A DNA stretch of 64,000 nucleotides from Pseudoxanthomonas sp. CF125 (GTDB taxonomy: Bacteria; Pseudomonadota; Gammaproteobacteria; Xanthomonadales; Xanthomonadaceae). The notes below the pieces were generated by a model that was not told the DNA's origin, made no database searches, and saw only the letters and a program-made list of their open reading frames with translations. Position 1 is the stretch's first letter. Each line of letters begins with the position of its first letter. The position numbers and the translations under genes were made by a program. Location of the stretch: contig NZ_FNLD01000001.1 of assembly GCF_900104085.1 (NCBI RefSeq), positions 1,656,331 to 1,720,330 on the forward strand, read 5' to 3'. Of this stretch, positions 25,252 through 34,813 are shown piece after piece.

Positions 25252-25330
25252 CCCGGCAAGAGAAATCGAATTGGAGCGCGCTGCCGGCCTCGGCAGCGGA
25301 TGAACTGGATTGCGTGGCCGCAGGCGCGGC

Positions 25331-26362
25331 TCACGCTTCCGGCTGATGCCAGATTCTGCGCCACAGCTGGGCCAGCGCATCCTTCAACTTGCCCGACGCC
25401 ACCGGCGCGCGGTACGCCGCCTGCAGCTGCCGCGGCGGCATCGCACGCCATTGCCCGCCTTCGCGAACGGCGACGGCGAAGTTGAAGTTGTAGTCCGGCT
25501 CCAGGCCCATGCGCAGGTCGCTGAGCACCAGCTCATCGCCGCGGACCTGCGCGCGCATGAATCCGTGGTTGAACCAGGCCAGCTCCTGCACTGCCTGGAT
25601 GTCCTTGGCTTCGGCCAGCGCCTGTGCGTTCGACTTGTAGCCCTTGAAGCGCATGGCGCCACGGTCGGCCACCAGCGAGCGATCGCCGATCACGTAGCCA
25701 TCGGGGGTCATGGCCACCACCCGCCACAACAGGGTGTTGAACGGCATCGGCACGGAAAAACGCGGCGCGCCTTGCAGGCCCATGGCAGCCAGCGCCCGAT
25801 CGGCTTCGTCGTCGATCCGCGCCTTGGCCAGCAGCGACCAACCCAGATATGCCGTGCTCAGTGCCAAGCCGGCAAGCAGTGCGCGCTGCGCCTGCGCTTT
25901 CTCGCGCGCGAACCAGGCGACTACGCACCCCCCGAACAGCCATACCGTATACAGCGGATCGATGATGAACAGGCTGGAGCCCATCACCGGCGGCGTGTGC
26001 AGGGGCCACAGCAACTGCGTGCCGTAGACGGTGAAGGCATCCAGCAACGGATGCGTGACCAACGCCAGCTGGATGGCCCAGAACCATCTGGACGGCGATT
26101 CCGCCACGCGCTTTCCCCGCTTCCCGCACAGCCACCAGATCAGCCAGCCCAGCACCGGCAGCACGAACAGCGAATGGCTGAAGCTGCGGTGCACCGTCAT
26201 CAGCGATACGGGGTCGTCGGTAAACAAAACGATGAACAGCGAATCGAGATCGGGCAAGGTGTTCAGCGCGGCGCCCGCCAGCAGCGCGGCGCGGCGGTGT
26301 TGGGCGGGAGCGATGGCAGCGGCGATGGCGCCGCCAAGGAACAGGTGGGTAATGGAATCCAT
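25331..26362 (-). CDS. Membrane-bound metal-dependent hydrolase (YdjM/DUF457 family)
   Basis: A 343-residue inner-membrane protein. The N-terminal half carries the family pattern: MDSITHLFLGG, LPDLDSL, HRSFSHSLFVLP and THPLLDAFTVYGTQLLWP, whose His/Asp residues bind metal in about six helices. The C-terminal 170 residues form a soluble domain. E. coli YdjM is LexA-induced; no LexA box was seen here. Substrate and reaction remain undefined. It ends close to the preceding small gene and begins before a REP palindrome. Confidence 0.88.
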   Translation of the reverse strand: MDSITHLFLGGAIAAAIAPAQHRRAALLAGAALNTLPDLDSLFIVLFTDDPVSLMTVHRSFSHSLFVLPVLGWLIWWLCGKRGKRVAESPSRWFWAIQLALVTHPLLDAFTVYGTQLLWPLHTPPVMGSSLFIIDPLYTVWLFGGCVVAWFAREKAQAQRALLAGLALSTAYLGWSLLAKARIDDEADRALAAMGLQGAPRFSVPMPFNTLLWRVVAMTPDGYVIGDRSLVADRGAMRFKGYKSNAQALAEAKDIQAVQELAWFNHGFMRAQVRGDELVLSDLRMGLEPDYNFNFAVAVREGGQWRAMPPRQLQAAYRAPVASGKLKDALAQLWRRIWHQPEA

Positions 26363-26387
26363 GCACAGATGCTAACAGCTCGCCCTT

Positions 26388-26474
26388 GTAGGAGCTGCGT
26401 AAGCTGCGACCGAAACTTCCAACCGATTTCCGTAAGCCGCTGAATCCAAGGTCGCAGCTTACGCAGCTCCTACA
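26388..26474. repeat. REP-like palindrome, TGTAGGAGC family
   Basis: Arms TGTAGGAGCTGCGTAAGCTG and its complement enclose about 40 bases. It shares the outer TGTAGGAGC..GCTCCTACA boundary with elements at 34710, 36717 and 44446 although the inner arm sequences differ. Confidence 0.85.
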
Positions 26475-26487
26475 GAGAGAAAAAATA

Positions 26488-27303
26488 TCACGCCGCTTTT
26501 GGCAGATCCTGCATCACCAGCCGCAACCGCGCCGGCAATGCCGCCAGGGTCTCGCCGGTGTGCGAAAGCAGGCACAGGCTGCCATCGGCTTCCTCGCTCA
26601 ATGCAGTCAGGCTTTCCACCCAGTCGCCATCGTTGGCGTAGATCAGCCCGTCGCGCTGGACCAGCGCTGCGCGGTGGATGTGTCCGCAGATGATGCCGTC
26701 CAGGCCGCGCCGGCGCGCATCGTCCAGCCCCGCCTGCACGAAGCGGTTGATGTAGCGTTCGGCGGCGACGCTCTGCCGTTTCAGATATTCGGACAGCGAC
26801 CAATAGCGCAGGCCGAAACGTCGGCGCAACCCATTGACGATCTTGTTGCCGGTCAGAATGCGGTAATACAGCCAGTCGCCGAAGCGCTCCTGCAGGCCGC
26901 CGAAGTGGGTGACCGCATCGTAGTCGTCGCCATGGGTGACCAGCAGGCGGCGGCCGTCGGCGGTGACGTGGATGGCGCGTCGGCGGACCTGCATGGCCGG
27001 CAGCACCAGCCCGCAGAACCTGCGTATGGGCCGGTCGTGGTTACCCGGTATGTAGATCAGCTCGGTGCCGCGGCGGCGCAACGCATGCAGCGCCTCGACT
27101 ACGCGGTTGTGCGCCTGGTTCCAGGCGGCGCGCTTCTGCGCCATCCACCACAGATCGACGATGTCGCCTACCAGGTAGAGCTGGCGGCAATGCAGGTTTT
27201 CCAGGAAATCGGCGAATTCCGCCGCATGGCAGTGCTTGGAACCCAGGTGCACATCGGAAACGAACACCGCGCGCCGTACCGGCGGTGTAGCCACCGCCTT
27301 CAT
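26488..27303 (-). CDS. UDP-2,3-diacylglucosamine diphosphatase-like metallophosphoesterase
   Basis: A 271-residue enzyme with the five calcineurin-like motifs in order: FVSDVHLG, GDIVDLWW, GNHD, VTHGDDYD and GHIH. This is the LpxH/YbbF-like subgroup that acts on UDP-diacylglucosamine or related pyrophosphates in lipid A synthesis, though it is longer and more divergent than canonical LpxH. The start ATG (27301-27303) overlaps the stop of the upstream acyltransferase fusion (ATGA), so the two are translationally coupled. A role in a membrane-lipid pathway with that acyltransferase is inferred. Confidence 0.85.
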   Translation of the reverse strand: MKAVATPPVRRAVFVSDVHLGSKHCHAAEFADFLENLHCRQLYLVGDIVDLWWMAQKRAAWNQAHNRVVEALHALRRRGTELIYIPGNHDRPIRRFCGLVLPAMQVRRRAIHVTADGRRLLVTHGDDYDAVTHFGGLQERFGDWLYYRILTGNKIVNGLRRRFGLRYWSLSEYLKRQSVAAERYINRFVQAGLDDARRRGLDGIICGHIHRAALVQRDGLIYANDGDWVESLTALSEEADGSLCLLSHTGETLAALPARLRLVMQDLPKAA

Positions 27304-29018
27304 GCGGCCGCCTCCGCCTGCCGTGCGGCCCGTTCGAGGTAGCGGGCGCGTTTTTTCGGGCGGATGCGCTGCAGGTCGACCTCGATCAGGCCGTCGATGG
27401 AATCGCTGAAAGCAGGATCCACGCCGAAGGCCAGGAAACGCGCGCCGCCCGGTTCGCACAGCTCGGTGTACTGTTTGTAGAGCATGGGAATGGTGGCGCC
27501 CAGGCTGTCCAGGTTCGATTTCAGCACGCCGAATGCGGTCTCGGCGTCGAGTTCGCCGAACGAAGGCGGCGCATCGCGGTACTGGAAGGGATGCCGCGAC
27601 ACCGCCCTTCCTTCGGCATCGCCGTGATAGCGGGCATAGTAGGCGACGATCTGCTCGCGCGCGGCCAGCGGCAACGCGGCGCTGAGGGACACCGCGCCGA
27701 ACAGATAGCGCACGTTAGGGTGCCGGCACAGGTAAGCGCCTATGCCCTGCCACAGGTAATCGATACTGCGGCTTCCCCAGTACTCCGGCGCCACGAAGCT
27801 GCGGCCCAGTTCCATGCCTTGGGCCAGATGCGGCACGACATCGTCCGCGTAGTGGAACAGCGAAGCGGTATACAGGCTCTTCAAACCATGCGCGGCCAGC
27901 ATCGACGCCCCGCGCGCTATGCGGTACGCACCTGCGATCTTCATGGCGGCGGCGTCCCATAGCACGATGTGTTCGTAGTAGCCGTCGTACGCATCGACAT
28001 CCAGGGCGTTGCCGGTACCCTCGCCCACCGCCCGGAAAGTCGTCTCGCGCAGGCGGCCGATTTCGCGCAGCAGCGGCGAACCGGTTTGCAGGCGACCCAC
28101 CAGGATGCGCTTGCCGTCGGTGGTTTCGCCCAGGATCTCCAGCGCCTGCAGGGCATGGGCCAGCAGGTGCGGATCGACAGGCGCTATGAGCGGCTGTTGC
28201 GGCGGCGGTGCGTTCTCTTCGGTTTTCCTGCCCAGCGCATACAGCGTGCGGCGCACCTGCGCCAAGGCCGCTTCCGGTTCGGCGGCGCGGTCCATACGCA
28301 TTACCGAACCCACGCGCAAGACGATGCGCCGCCCGCTGCGCTTGAACATCTCGCGCGCCAACAGCGCCGTCCCCATGGGTTTGGACAATGCCGAAGCGCC
28401 GTAGAACAAAGCCGAGTTGCGCGCCTGTATGCGCACCGGCAACACCGGCGCGTCGTTGTCCATGGCGAAACGCAGGAAGCCCCGGCGCCAGCGCGTGTCG
28501 GTGATGCCGCGGGCGCCCAGGCGCGACACTTCGCCGGCGGGAAACACGATCACGCATTGCTCGTCGCGCAGGGCTTCGTCGATCGCCGCCAGGCTTTGTG
28601 CGCCGGGTTTTCCGCCCAGGATCCGCACCGGCAGCAACAGCTCGCGCAAGCCTTCCACCTGGCTGAGCAGATCGTTGGCCACGATCTTCACATCGGTGCG
28701 CACGCTGCCCACCAGATGCAGCAGCGCCAGCGCATCCAGCGCGCCGGAAGGATGGTTGGCGACGATCAGCAGCCTCCCCGCAGCGGGGATGCGGCTGCGT
28801 TCCACCTGGTCGACGGTGTAGCGCAGATTGAGGAATCCGAGCGCGGCCTCGATCAGGGCGAAGCCGGTCAGATGCGCGTGGCTTTCCAGGAATCCGTAGA
28901 CGTGCTCCAGCCGCGACCATTGCGCCAATCCGCGCAGCAATGGCCGCACGACGGCGGCGCGACGACCGCGGAACCAGCGCGGATAGCGTTCGGCCAGTTG
29001 CCGTTCCAGGGTGTTCAT
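27300..29018 (-). CDS. Bifunctional PlsC/GNAT acyltransferase fusion (OlsF-like)
   Basis: A 572-residue two-domain protein. The N-terminal part (about 60-270) is a lysophospholipid acyltransferase with ANHPSGALDALALL (NHx4D block) and VIFPAGEVSR. The C-terminal part (about 310-560) is an OlsB/hemolysin-type N-acyltransferase with RETTFRAVGEG, GAYRIARG and ELGRSFVAPEYWGS. The same order, OlsA-like then OlsB-like, occurs in OlsF, which makes ornithine or other aminolipids from acyl donors in one protein. The substrate here is not determinable. It is coupled to the LpxH-like phosphatase downstream. Confidence 0.85.
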   Translation of the reverse strand: MNTLERQLAERYPRWFRGRRAAVVRPLLRGLAQWSRLEHVYGFLESHAHLTGFALIEAALGFLNLRYTVDQVERSRIPAAGRLLIVANHPSGALDALALLHLVGSVRTDVKIVANDLLSQVEGLRELLLPVRILGGKPGAQSLAAIDEALRDEQCVIVFPAGEVSRLGARGITDTRWRRGFLRFAMDNDAPVLPVRIQARNSALFYGASALSKPMGTALLAREMFKRSGRRIVLRVGSVMRMDRAAEPEAALAQVRRTLYALGRKTEENAPPPQQPLIAPVDPHLLAHALQALEILGETTDGKRILVGRLQTGSPLLREIGRLRETTFRAVGEGTGNALDVDAYDGYYEHIVLWDAAAMKIAGAYRIARGASMLAAHGLKSLYTASLFHYADDVVPHLAQGMELGRSFVAPEYWGSRSIDYLWQGIGAYLCRHPNVRYLFGAVSLSAALPLAAREQIVAYYARYHGDAEGRAVSRHPFQYRDAPPSFGELDAETAFGVLKSNLDSLGATIPMLYKQYTELCEPGGARFLAFGVDPAFSDSIDGLIEVDLQRIRPKKRARYLERAARQAEAAA

Positions 29019-29208
29019 GAGCCTCGTCCCGCAGCCCGCCCTCGGCGGGTTTCGCCGGCAGCCTGCCCGTGGCGGGCGTCAGGCTGGTTGCGGTTTTGCG
29101 GCAGCCAGATGACAGGCGACGCGGCTGGCGGCCCGGATTCCTTAACGCCAATCGCGTCCTGAACCCGGCACAATGCGCGTTCTACCCGGTGCGTGTATCA
29201 TGCGCACC

Positions 29209-29236
29209 CATCTTTTCATCTCGATCAAGGGATATA
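29209..29236 (+). promoter_or_regulatory. Operator-like element before metK shared with ahcY
   Basis: About 25 of 32 bases align without gaps to the palindromic operator upstream of ahcY (41186-41215): ATC, TTTCATC, CGA, AAG and GATATAA match in register. Its right half (GATATA, 29231-29236) ends only six bases before the metK ATG, so it overlaps the region of the ribosome site or a -10 element. A methyl-cycle repressor such as SahR (ArsR family) is a candidate, by inference. Confidence 0.6.
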
Positions 29237-29242
29237 AGCCGA

Positions 29243-30454
<1,212 letters not shown>

Positions 30455-30462
30455 AAATCAAT

Positions 30463-30535
30463 GTCACCCCGGACCAAGTAAGGGATCTGCTGGCAGCAAG
30501 CGGCACAGCAGATCCCTCGCTACGCTCGGGATGAC
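30463..30535. repeat. REP-like palindrome, GTCACCCC..GGGATGAC family
   Basis: AAGGGATCTGCTG pairs with CAGCAGATCCCT, and the outer GTCACCCCGG faces CTCGGGATGAC. It lies between the metK stop and its terminator. Confidence 0.75.
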
Positions 30536-30546
30536 AAAGGTTGGAG

Positions 30547-30578
30547 AATACGGGCCTGCAAAGGCCCGTATTCTTTTT
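30547..30578 (+). terminator. Rho-independent terminator after metK
   Basis: A perfect 10-bp stem AATACGGGCC/GGCCCGTATT with a 6-base loop is followed by CTTTTT. It ends metK transcription before the SDR gene. Confidence 0.92.
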
Positions 30579-30613
30579 GCAACCCTGCCTATCACCGCTC
30601 GACTGGAATACCC

Positions 30614-32143
30614 GTGACCGCCGACCCCAACCTGGACCAGACACTACAGCTGCTGGAGGCCATCGCTGCCGACCGCACCGTGCTGGATATGTGGCCGGAG
30701 GAAGAACGCGTGCGCCTGCACAAGGCCATCGCTTCCATCTACCACCCCGAGCCCAAGCTGCGCAGGAAAAAAACCAAAGAGCTGGAACGCGAACGCCACG
30801 CCGAGAAGCTGCGCCGCGCCGACGCCTTGCTGGACCAGACCGGCATCCGCGCCCTGCGCCGCGCACCGGTATTCACCACACCCAACTACTTCCCGCCGGC
30901 CGGCTTCGTCGCCCAAGACAACGTGGAAGAGCGGCCCGAGCCATTGGAATCGCCCGAGTTGCGGCACTGCTACGTGTGCAAGAAGAAGTACACGCAGGTG
31001 CATCACTTCTACGACCAGATGTGCCCCGAATGCGCGGAGTTCAATTTCGCCAAGCGCACCGAACTGGCCGACCTGAGCGGGCGCGTGGCGCTGCTGACCG
31101 GCGGACGGGTGAAGATCGGCTATCAGGCCGGGCTGAAGCTGCTGCGCGCCGGCGCGCATCTGATCGTCACCACGCGTTTCGCGCGCGATTCGGCGGCGCG
31201 GTACGCGCAGGAGCCGGATTTCGAACAGTGGGGCCACAGGCTGGAAGTGTTCGGCCTGGACCTGCGCCATACGCCCAGCGTGGAGGCGTTCTGCCGCGAA
31301 CTGTCGGCCAAGTATCCGCGCCTGGACTTCATCATCAACAACGCCTGCCAGACCGTGCGCCGCCCGCCCGAGTTCTATGCGCACATGATGGAAGCCGAGA
31401 CCGCCGCGTTGCGCGACACGCCCGAACACGTGCGCAAACTGCTGGGCAGCTACGAGGGCCTGCGCAGTCACGACCTGCTGCCGGAAGCTTCGGCTTTGCA
31501 GGTTGCGATCAAGCAAGGCTTTCCGGAAGTCGCCGGCCTCACCCACGCCGCGGAACTTTCGCAGGTGCCGCTGCTGGCCGAAGAACTGCTGGGGCAGAAG
31601 CACCTGTTCCCCGAGGGCCGGCTGGATCAGGACTTGCAGCAAGTGGACCTACGCGGCCGCAATTCGTGGCGCCTGCAAATGGCCGAGGTGCCGTCGGTCG
31701 AGTTGCTGGAGGTGCAGCTGGTCAACGCCATCGCCCCCTTCCTCATCAATGCGCGCCTCAAGCCGCTGATGCTGCGCACACCCGAGCGCGACAAACACAT
31801 CGTCAACGTGTCCGCCGTCGAAGGCCAGTTCTACCGCAACTTCAAGACCACCCGCCACCCGCACACCAACATGGCCAAGGCCGCGCTCAACATGATGACG
31901 CGCACCGCCGCCGCCGATTACCACGGCGACGGCATCCACATGAACAGCGTCGACACCGGCTGGGTGACCGACGAGGATCCGGTGGAACTGGCCGCCCGCA
32001 AGACCGTGCAGGAACGCTTCCACCCGCCGCTGGACATCGTCGATGGGGCTGCCCGCATCGTCGACCCGATCATCCATGGCATCAATACCGGCGAACACGT
32101 CTGGGGACAGTTCCTCAAGGACTACCGGCCGACGGATTGGTAG
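30614..32143 (+). CDS. Atypical short-chain dehydrogenase with internal zinc-ribbon-like insert
   Basis: A 509-residue protein. An N-terminal helical region (about 1-115) is followed by a four-cysteine motif CYVC (about 119-122) and CPEC (about 138-141), then a Rossmann SDR domain with ALLTGGRVKIGYQAGLKLL, NNACQTVRRP and NVSAVEGQF. The usual YxxxK is replaced by T-N-M-A-K (TNMAKAALN), so the catalytic Tyr is absent. It may bind NAD(P) without classic SDR chemistry. The start is GTG at 30614; no better ATG is available and the ribosome site is weak. Confidence 0.85.
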   Translation: MTADPNLDQTLQLLEAIAADRTVLDMWPEEERVRLHKAIASIYHPEPKLRRKKTKELERERHAEKLRRADALLDQTGIRALRRAPVFTTPNYFPPAGFVAQDNVEERPEPLESPELRHCYVCKKKYTQVHHFYDQMCPECAEFNFAKRTELADLSGRVALLTGGRVKIGYQAGLKLLRAGAHLIVTTRFARDSAARYAQEPDFEQWGHRLEVFGLDLRHTPSVEAFCRELSAKYPRLDFIINNACQTVRRPPEFYAHMMEAETAALRDTPEHVRKLLGSYEGLRSHDLLPEASALQVAIKQGFPEVAGLTHAAELSQVPLLAEELLGQKHLFPEGRLDQDLQQVDLRGRNSWRLQMAEVPSVELLEVQLVNAIAPFLINARLKPLMLRTPERDKHIVNVSAVEGQFYRNFKTTRHPHTNMAKAALNMMTRTAAADYHGDGIHMNSVDTGWVTDEDPVELAARKTVQERFHPPLDIVDGAARIVDPIIHGINTGEHVWGQFLKDYRPTDW

Positions 32144-32179
32144 CTCCACCGCCTGCCTTCCTCAAGAAAAATGGCTTGC

Positions 32180-32388
32180 CGTAGGTCGGGGCTACGCCCC
32201 CGACCCGCACGGTAATGAAGTCGATGCGGCTTTTTCATTGGCGTGCCCCCATTGACCACCGCCCTAGGTCGGTCCCCGTATCAAGTGCGGGCAGGCCCTA
32301 CGTGGCCGACGCGCGCAGCGATGGCATCGATGCGCGCTTCCGAATGCGTCCGCCTCTCCGAGGTCGGTGGCGTAGCCCCGACCTACGT
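32180..32388. repeat. Repeat cluster: GTAGGTCGGGG elements and a mini-palindrome
   Basis: GTAGGTCGGGGCTACGCCCC occurs at 32181 and the facing arm GGCGTAGCCCCGACCTACG at about 32368-32387. A mini-palindrome CCCCGTATCAAGTGCGGGC (32274-32293) sits between. Together they occupy the 330-base spacer between the SDR and the CDP-alcohol transferase gene; no coding capacity is supported. Confidence 0.7.
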
Positions 32389-32474
32389 CTACCGGCCGAC
32401 TGTCTGGTGACGGTGCGTGCAGTTCGCTGATCCCGAGGACTGTCCACGCCCGGGTTCTGCACTACCATAGGCGC

Positions 32475-33101
32475 ATGGGGAACGACGACAACCGCAGGCC
32501 GATAGCCGCGCGAACCAGTAGCTGGGCGCGTGCGCTTAGTGCGTCCCTGGCGCGCTCTTCCATCACTCCGAACCAGATCTCCATACTCAGCATTTTCTTC
32601 GCATGCGTCGGCGCGATGATGCTGACCTGGGGAATTTCGCCGGCGGGTCTGTTGCTTGCAGCGGTTTGCGTGCAGCTGCGCCTGCTGTGCAACCTGCTGG
32701 ACGGCATGGTCGCGGTGGAAGGCGGCAAGCAGTCGCCGACGGGCGCGCTCTACAACGAATTCCCCGATCGCATCGCCGATTCCCTGTTGATCGTGGCGCT
32801 GGGTTACGCCGCACTGCAGCCGTGGCTGGGCTGGCTGGGCGCCCTGCTGGCCGCGCTCACCGCTTATGTCCGCGTATTCGGCGGCAGTTCGGGCCTGGCC
32901 CAGGATTTCCGCGGACCGATGGCAAAGCCGCACCGTATGGCGGTGCTGACCGTGGCCTGCCTGGCCGGCGCGGCGGAGTGGCGCTGGAATGGAACCCACC
33001 ATTGCTTGCTGCTGGCGTCGGCCATCATCGCCGCCGGATCGGCGCTGACCTGCTACACCCGCATCCGCGCGATCGCCGGCCAATTGCATCAGAAGGGCTG
33101 A
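32475..33101 (+). CDS. CDP-alcohol phosphatidyltransferase family protein, YnbA-like
   Basis: A 208-residue membrane protein with about six helices. The CDP-OH-P motif is present but altered: the canonical D-x2-DG-x2-AR-x8-G-x3-D-x3-D reads N-x2-DG-x2-AV-x8-G-x3-N-x3-D (CNLLDGMVAVEGG.. to ALYNEFPDRIAD). From memory, Asn at the first and third Asp positions also occurs in YnbA, while Val for Arg is unusual. It would join a CDP-lipid to an alcohol. It is followed within five bases by an acyltransferase and then CdsA, a phospholipid head-group cluster resembling ynbAB. Confidence 0.85.
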   Translation: MGNDDNRRPIAARTSSWARALSASLARSSITPNQISILSIFFACVGAMMLTWGISPAGLLLAAVCVQLRLLCNLLDGMVAVEGGKQSPTGALYNEFPDRIADSLLIVALGYAALQPWLGWLGALLAALTAYVRVFGGSSGLAQDFRGPMAKPHRMAVLTVACLAGAAEWRWNGTHHCLLLASAIIAAGSALTCYTRIRAIAGQLHQKG

Positions 33102-33105
33102 GGCG

Positions 33106-33699
33106 GTGTTCTCCCGCCTACTGGTCTACTTCGTGCATATATTCCTCGGCGCCTATCCGCGCTGGGCCGGCTCCAAGCCCACGCGCAAGCAACGCATCTA
33201 CTTCGCCAACCATTCCAGCCATGTGGACACGGTGGCGTTGTGGTCCGCGCTGCCGCCACGGCTGCGCAAACGTACGCGCCCGGTCGCCGCGCGCGACTAC
33301 TGGGGCAGCGGCCTGCGGAATTTCGTCGCCCGCAACGGGTTCAACGCGGTGCTGATCGAACGCAACCGCGAACACTGCGAAGGCGACCCGCTGCAGCCGC
33401 TGTACGACGCGCTGGCCGCCGGAGAATCGCTGATCCTGTTTCCCGAGGGAACCCGCAACAGCGAAACCCGGCTGCTGCCGTTCAAGTCGGGGCTATTCCA
33501 TCTGGCCACGCGCTTTCCCGAGGTGGAACTGATTCCGGTCCATCTGGACAACGCCCGCCGCAGCATGCCCAAGGGCAGCCTGTTGCCGGTGCCGCTGATC
33601 TGCACCGTGCGCTTCGGCCCGGCGACGCAGCTGAAGGCGGATGAGGGCAAGGAAGATTTCCTGCAGCGCGCACGCAACGCGGTGGAGGCGCTGGCATGA
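33106..33699 (+). CDS. 1-acyl-sn-glycerol-3-phosphate acyltransferase (PlsC family)
   Basis: A 197-residue acyltransferase with block I NHSSHVD (NHx4D) and block III LFPEGTR intact. It would acylate lysophosphatidate or a related lysolipid to make the substrate for the CdsA encoded next. The start is GTG at 33106, four bases after the preceding stop. Its stop overlaps the ATG of the next gene (ATGA), so the trio is translationally coupled. Confidence 0.93.
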   Translation: MFSRLLVYFVHIFLGAYPRWAGSKPTRKQRIYFANHSSHVDTVALWSALPPRLRKRTRPVAARDYWGSGLRNFVARNGFNAVLIERNREHCEGDPLQPLYDALAAGESLILFPEGTRNSETRLLPFKSGLFHLATRFPEVELIPVHLDNARRSMPKGSLLPVPLICTVRFGPATQLKADEGKEDFLQRARNAVEALA

Positions 33700-34685
33700 T
33701 TACGGATCTTTCGTCCGGAAACCTGTCCCTAGACGGCTTCCTGCAAACCGCTCTGGCCCGCGCACCGCAGAAATTCTGGTGGGTGATCGCAGGCGTAGTC
33801 GGCGTGCTGCTGCTGGCCAGCCTGGTCGGCTGGATTCTGGCCAAACGCAAGCCCGGACCGGTGGTGGACAACCTCAACGCGCGGGTACGCGCATGGTGGG
33901 TCATGGTCGGCGTGCTGGCGGCCTGCTTCCTATTGGGCAAAACCGCCACATTGGTTCTGTACGCCCTGCTTTCGTTCTTCGCGCTGCGCGAGTTCCTGAC
34001 CCTCACGCCGACGCGGCGCGGCGACCACTGGTCGCTGTGCCTGTGCTTCTACGTCGCCATCCCCCTACAGTACTGGCTGATCGGCATCGACTGGTACGGG
34101 TTGTTCGTGATGTGCATCCCCGTGTTCGGGTTCCTGCTGCTGCCGGCGGTTTCGGCGTTGTCCGGCGACACCGAGAACTTCCTGGAACGCAACACCAAGG
34201 TCCAATGGGGCCTGATGCTGACCGTGTACTGCCTCAGTCATGCGCCGGCGCTGATGCTGCTGCGCATCCCGGGCTACGAGGGCCAGAACCTGTTGCTGCT
34301 GTTCTATCTGCTGCTGGTGGTGCAGCTGAGCGATGTGCTGCAGTACGTCTTCGGCAAGCTGTTCGGCAAGCACCTGCTGGCCCCACTGGTGAGTCCTTCC
34401 AAGACGGTGGAAGGGCTGGTGGGTGGCGGCCTTTCCGCGGCGGGCGTGGGCGCGGCGTTGTGGTGGATCACCCCGTTCACGCCACTGCAATCGGCGTTGC
34501 TGTCGCTGCTGATCGTGGCGTGCGGTTTCCTGGGCGGGCTGGCGCTGTCGGCGGTCAAGCGCAGCCTGGGCGCCAAGGACTGGGGCGAGATGATCGAAGG
34601 ACACGGCGGCATCCTGGATCGGCTGGATTCGGTGGTCTACGCCGCGCCGGTGTTCTTCCACGTGGTGCGCTACCTCTACCAATAG
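33696..34685 (+). CDS. Phosphatidate cytidylyltransferase (CdsA/YnbB-like)
   Basis: A 329-residue membrane protein with about eight helices. The CdsA signature region is seen at LVSPSKTVEGLVGG and the terminal SVKRSLGAKDWGEMIEGHGGILDRLDSV (interrupted here for brevity), where the acidic residues bind metal and CTP. It makes CDP-diacylglycerol, the substrate of the CDP-alcohol transferase two genes upstream. The first 60 residues are an extra hydrophobic extension compared with minimal CdsA. It is most like YnbB-type paralogues rather than the housekeeping cdsA. Confidence 0.92.
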   Translation: MITDLSSGNLSLDGFLQTALARAPQKFWWVIAGVVGVLLLASLVGWILAKRKPGPVVDNLNARVRAWWVMVGVLAACFLLGKTATLVLYALLSFFALREFLTLTPTRRGDHWSLCLCFYVAIPLQYWLIGIDWYGLFVMCIPVFGFLLLPAVSALSGDTENFLERNTKVQWGLMLTVYCLSHAPALMLLRIPGYEGQNLLLLFYLLLVVQLSDVLQYVFGKLFGKHLLAPLVSPSKTVEGLVGGGLSAAGVGAALWWITPFTPLQSALLSLLIVACGFLGGLALSAVKRSLGAKDWGEMIEGHGGILDRLDSVVYAAPVFFHVVRYLYQ

Positions 34686-34709
34686 GTATTGGCGATCTGC
34701 TGTCCTCTT

Positions 34710-34780
34710 TGTAGGAGCGGGCCCCGCCCGCGACCGCTCTTCGGACGGAAAAGGCGTCGCGGGCAGGGCCCGCTCCTACA
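34710..34780. repeat. REP-like palindrome, TGTAGGAGC family
   Basis: Arms TGTAGGAGCGGGCCCCGCCC and GGGCAGGGCCCGCTCCTACA surround about 30 bases. It is the same subfamily as 44446-44528 and lies just upstream of uup. Confidence 0.88.
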
Positions 34781-34813
34781 GTTCGCGCATAAGCTGGGCT
34801 GTACAATGGCGCC

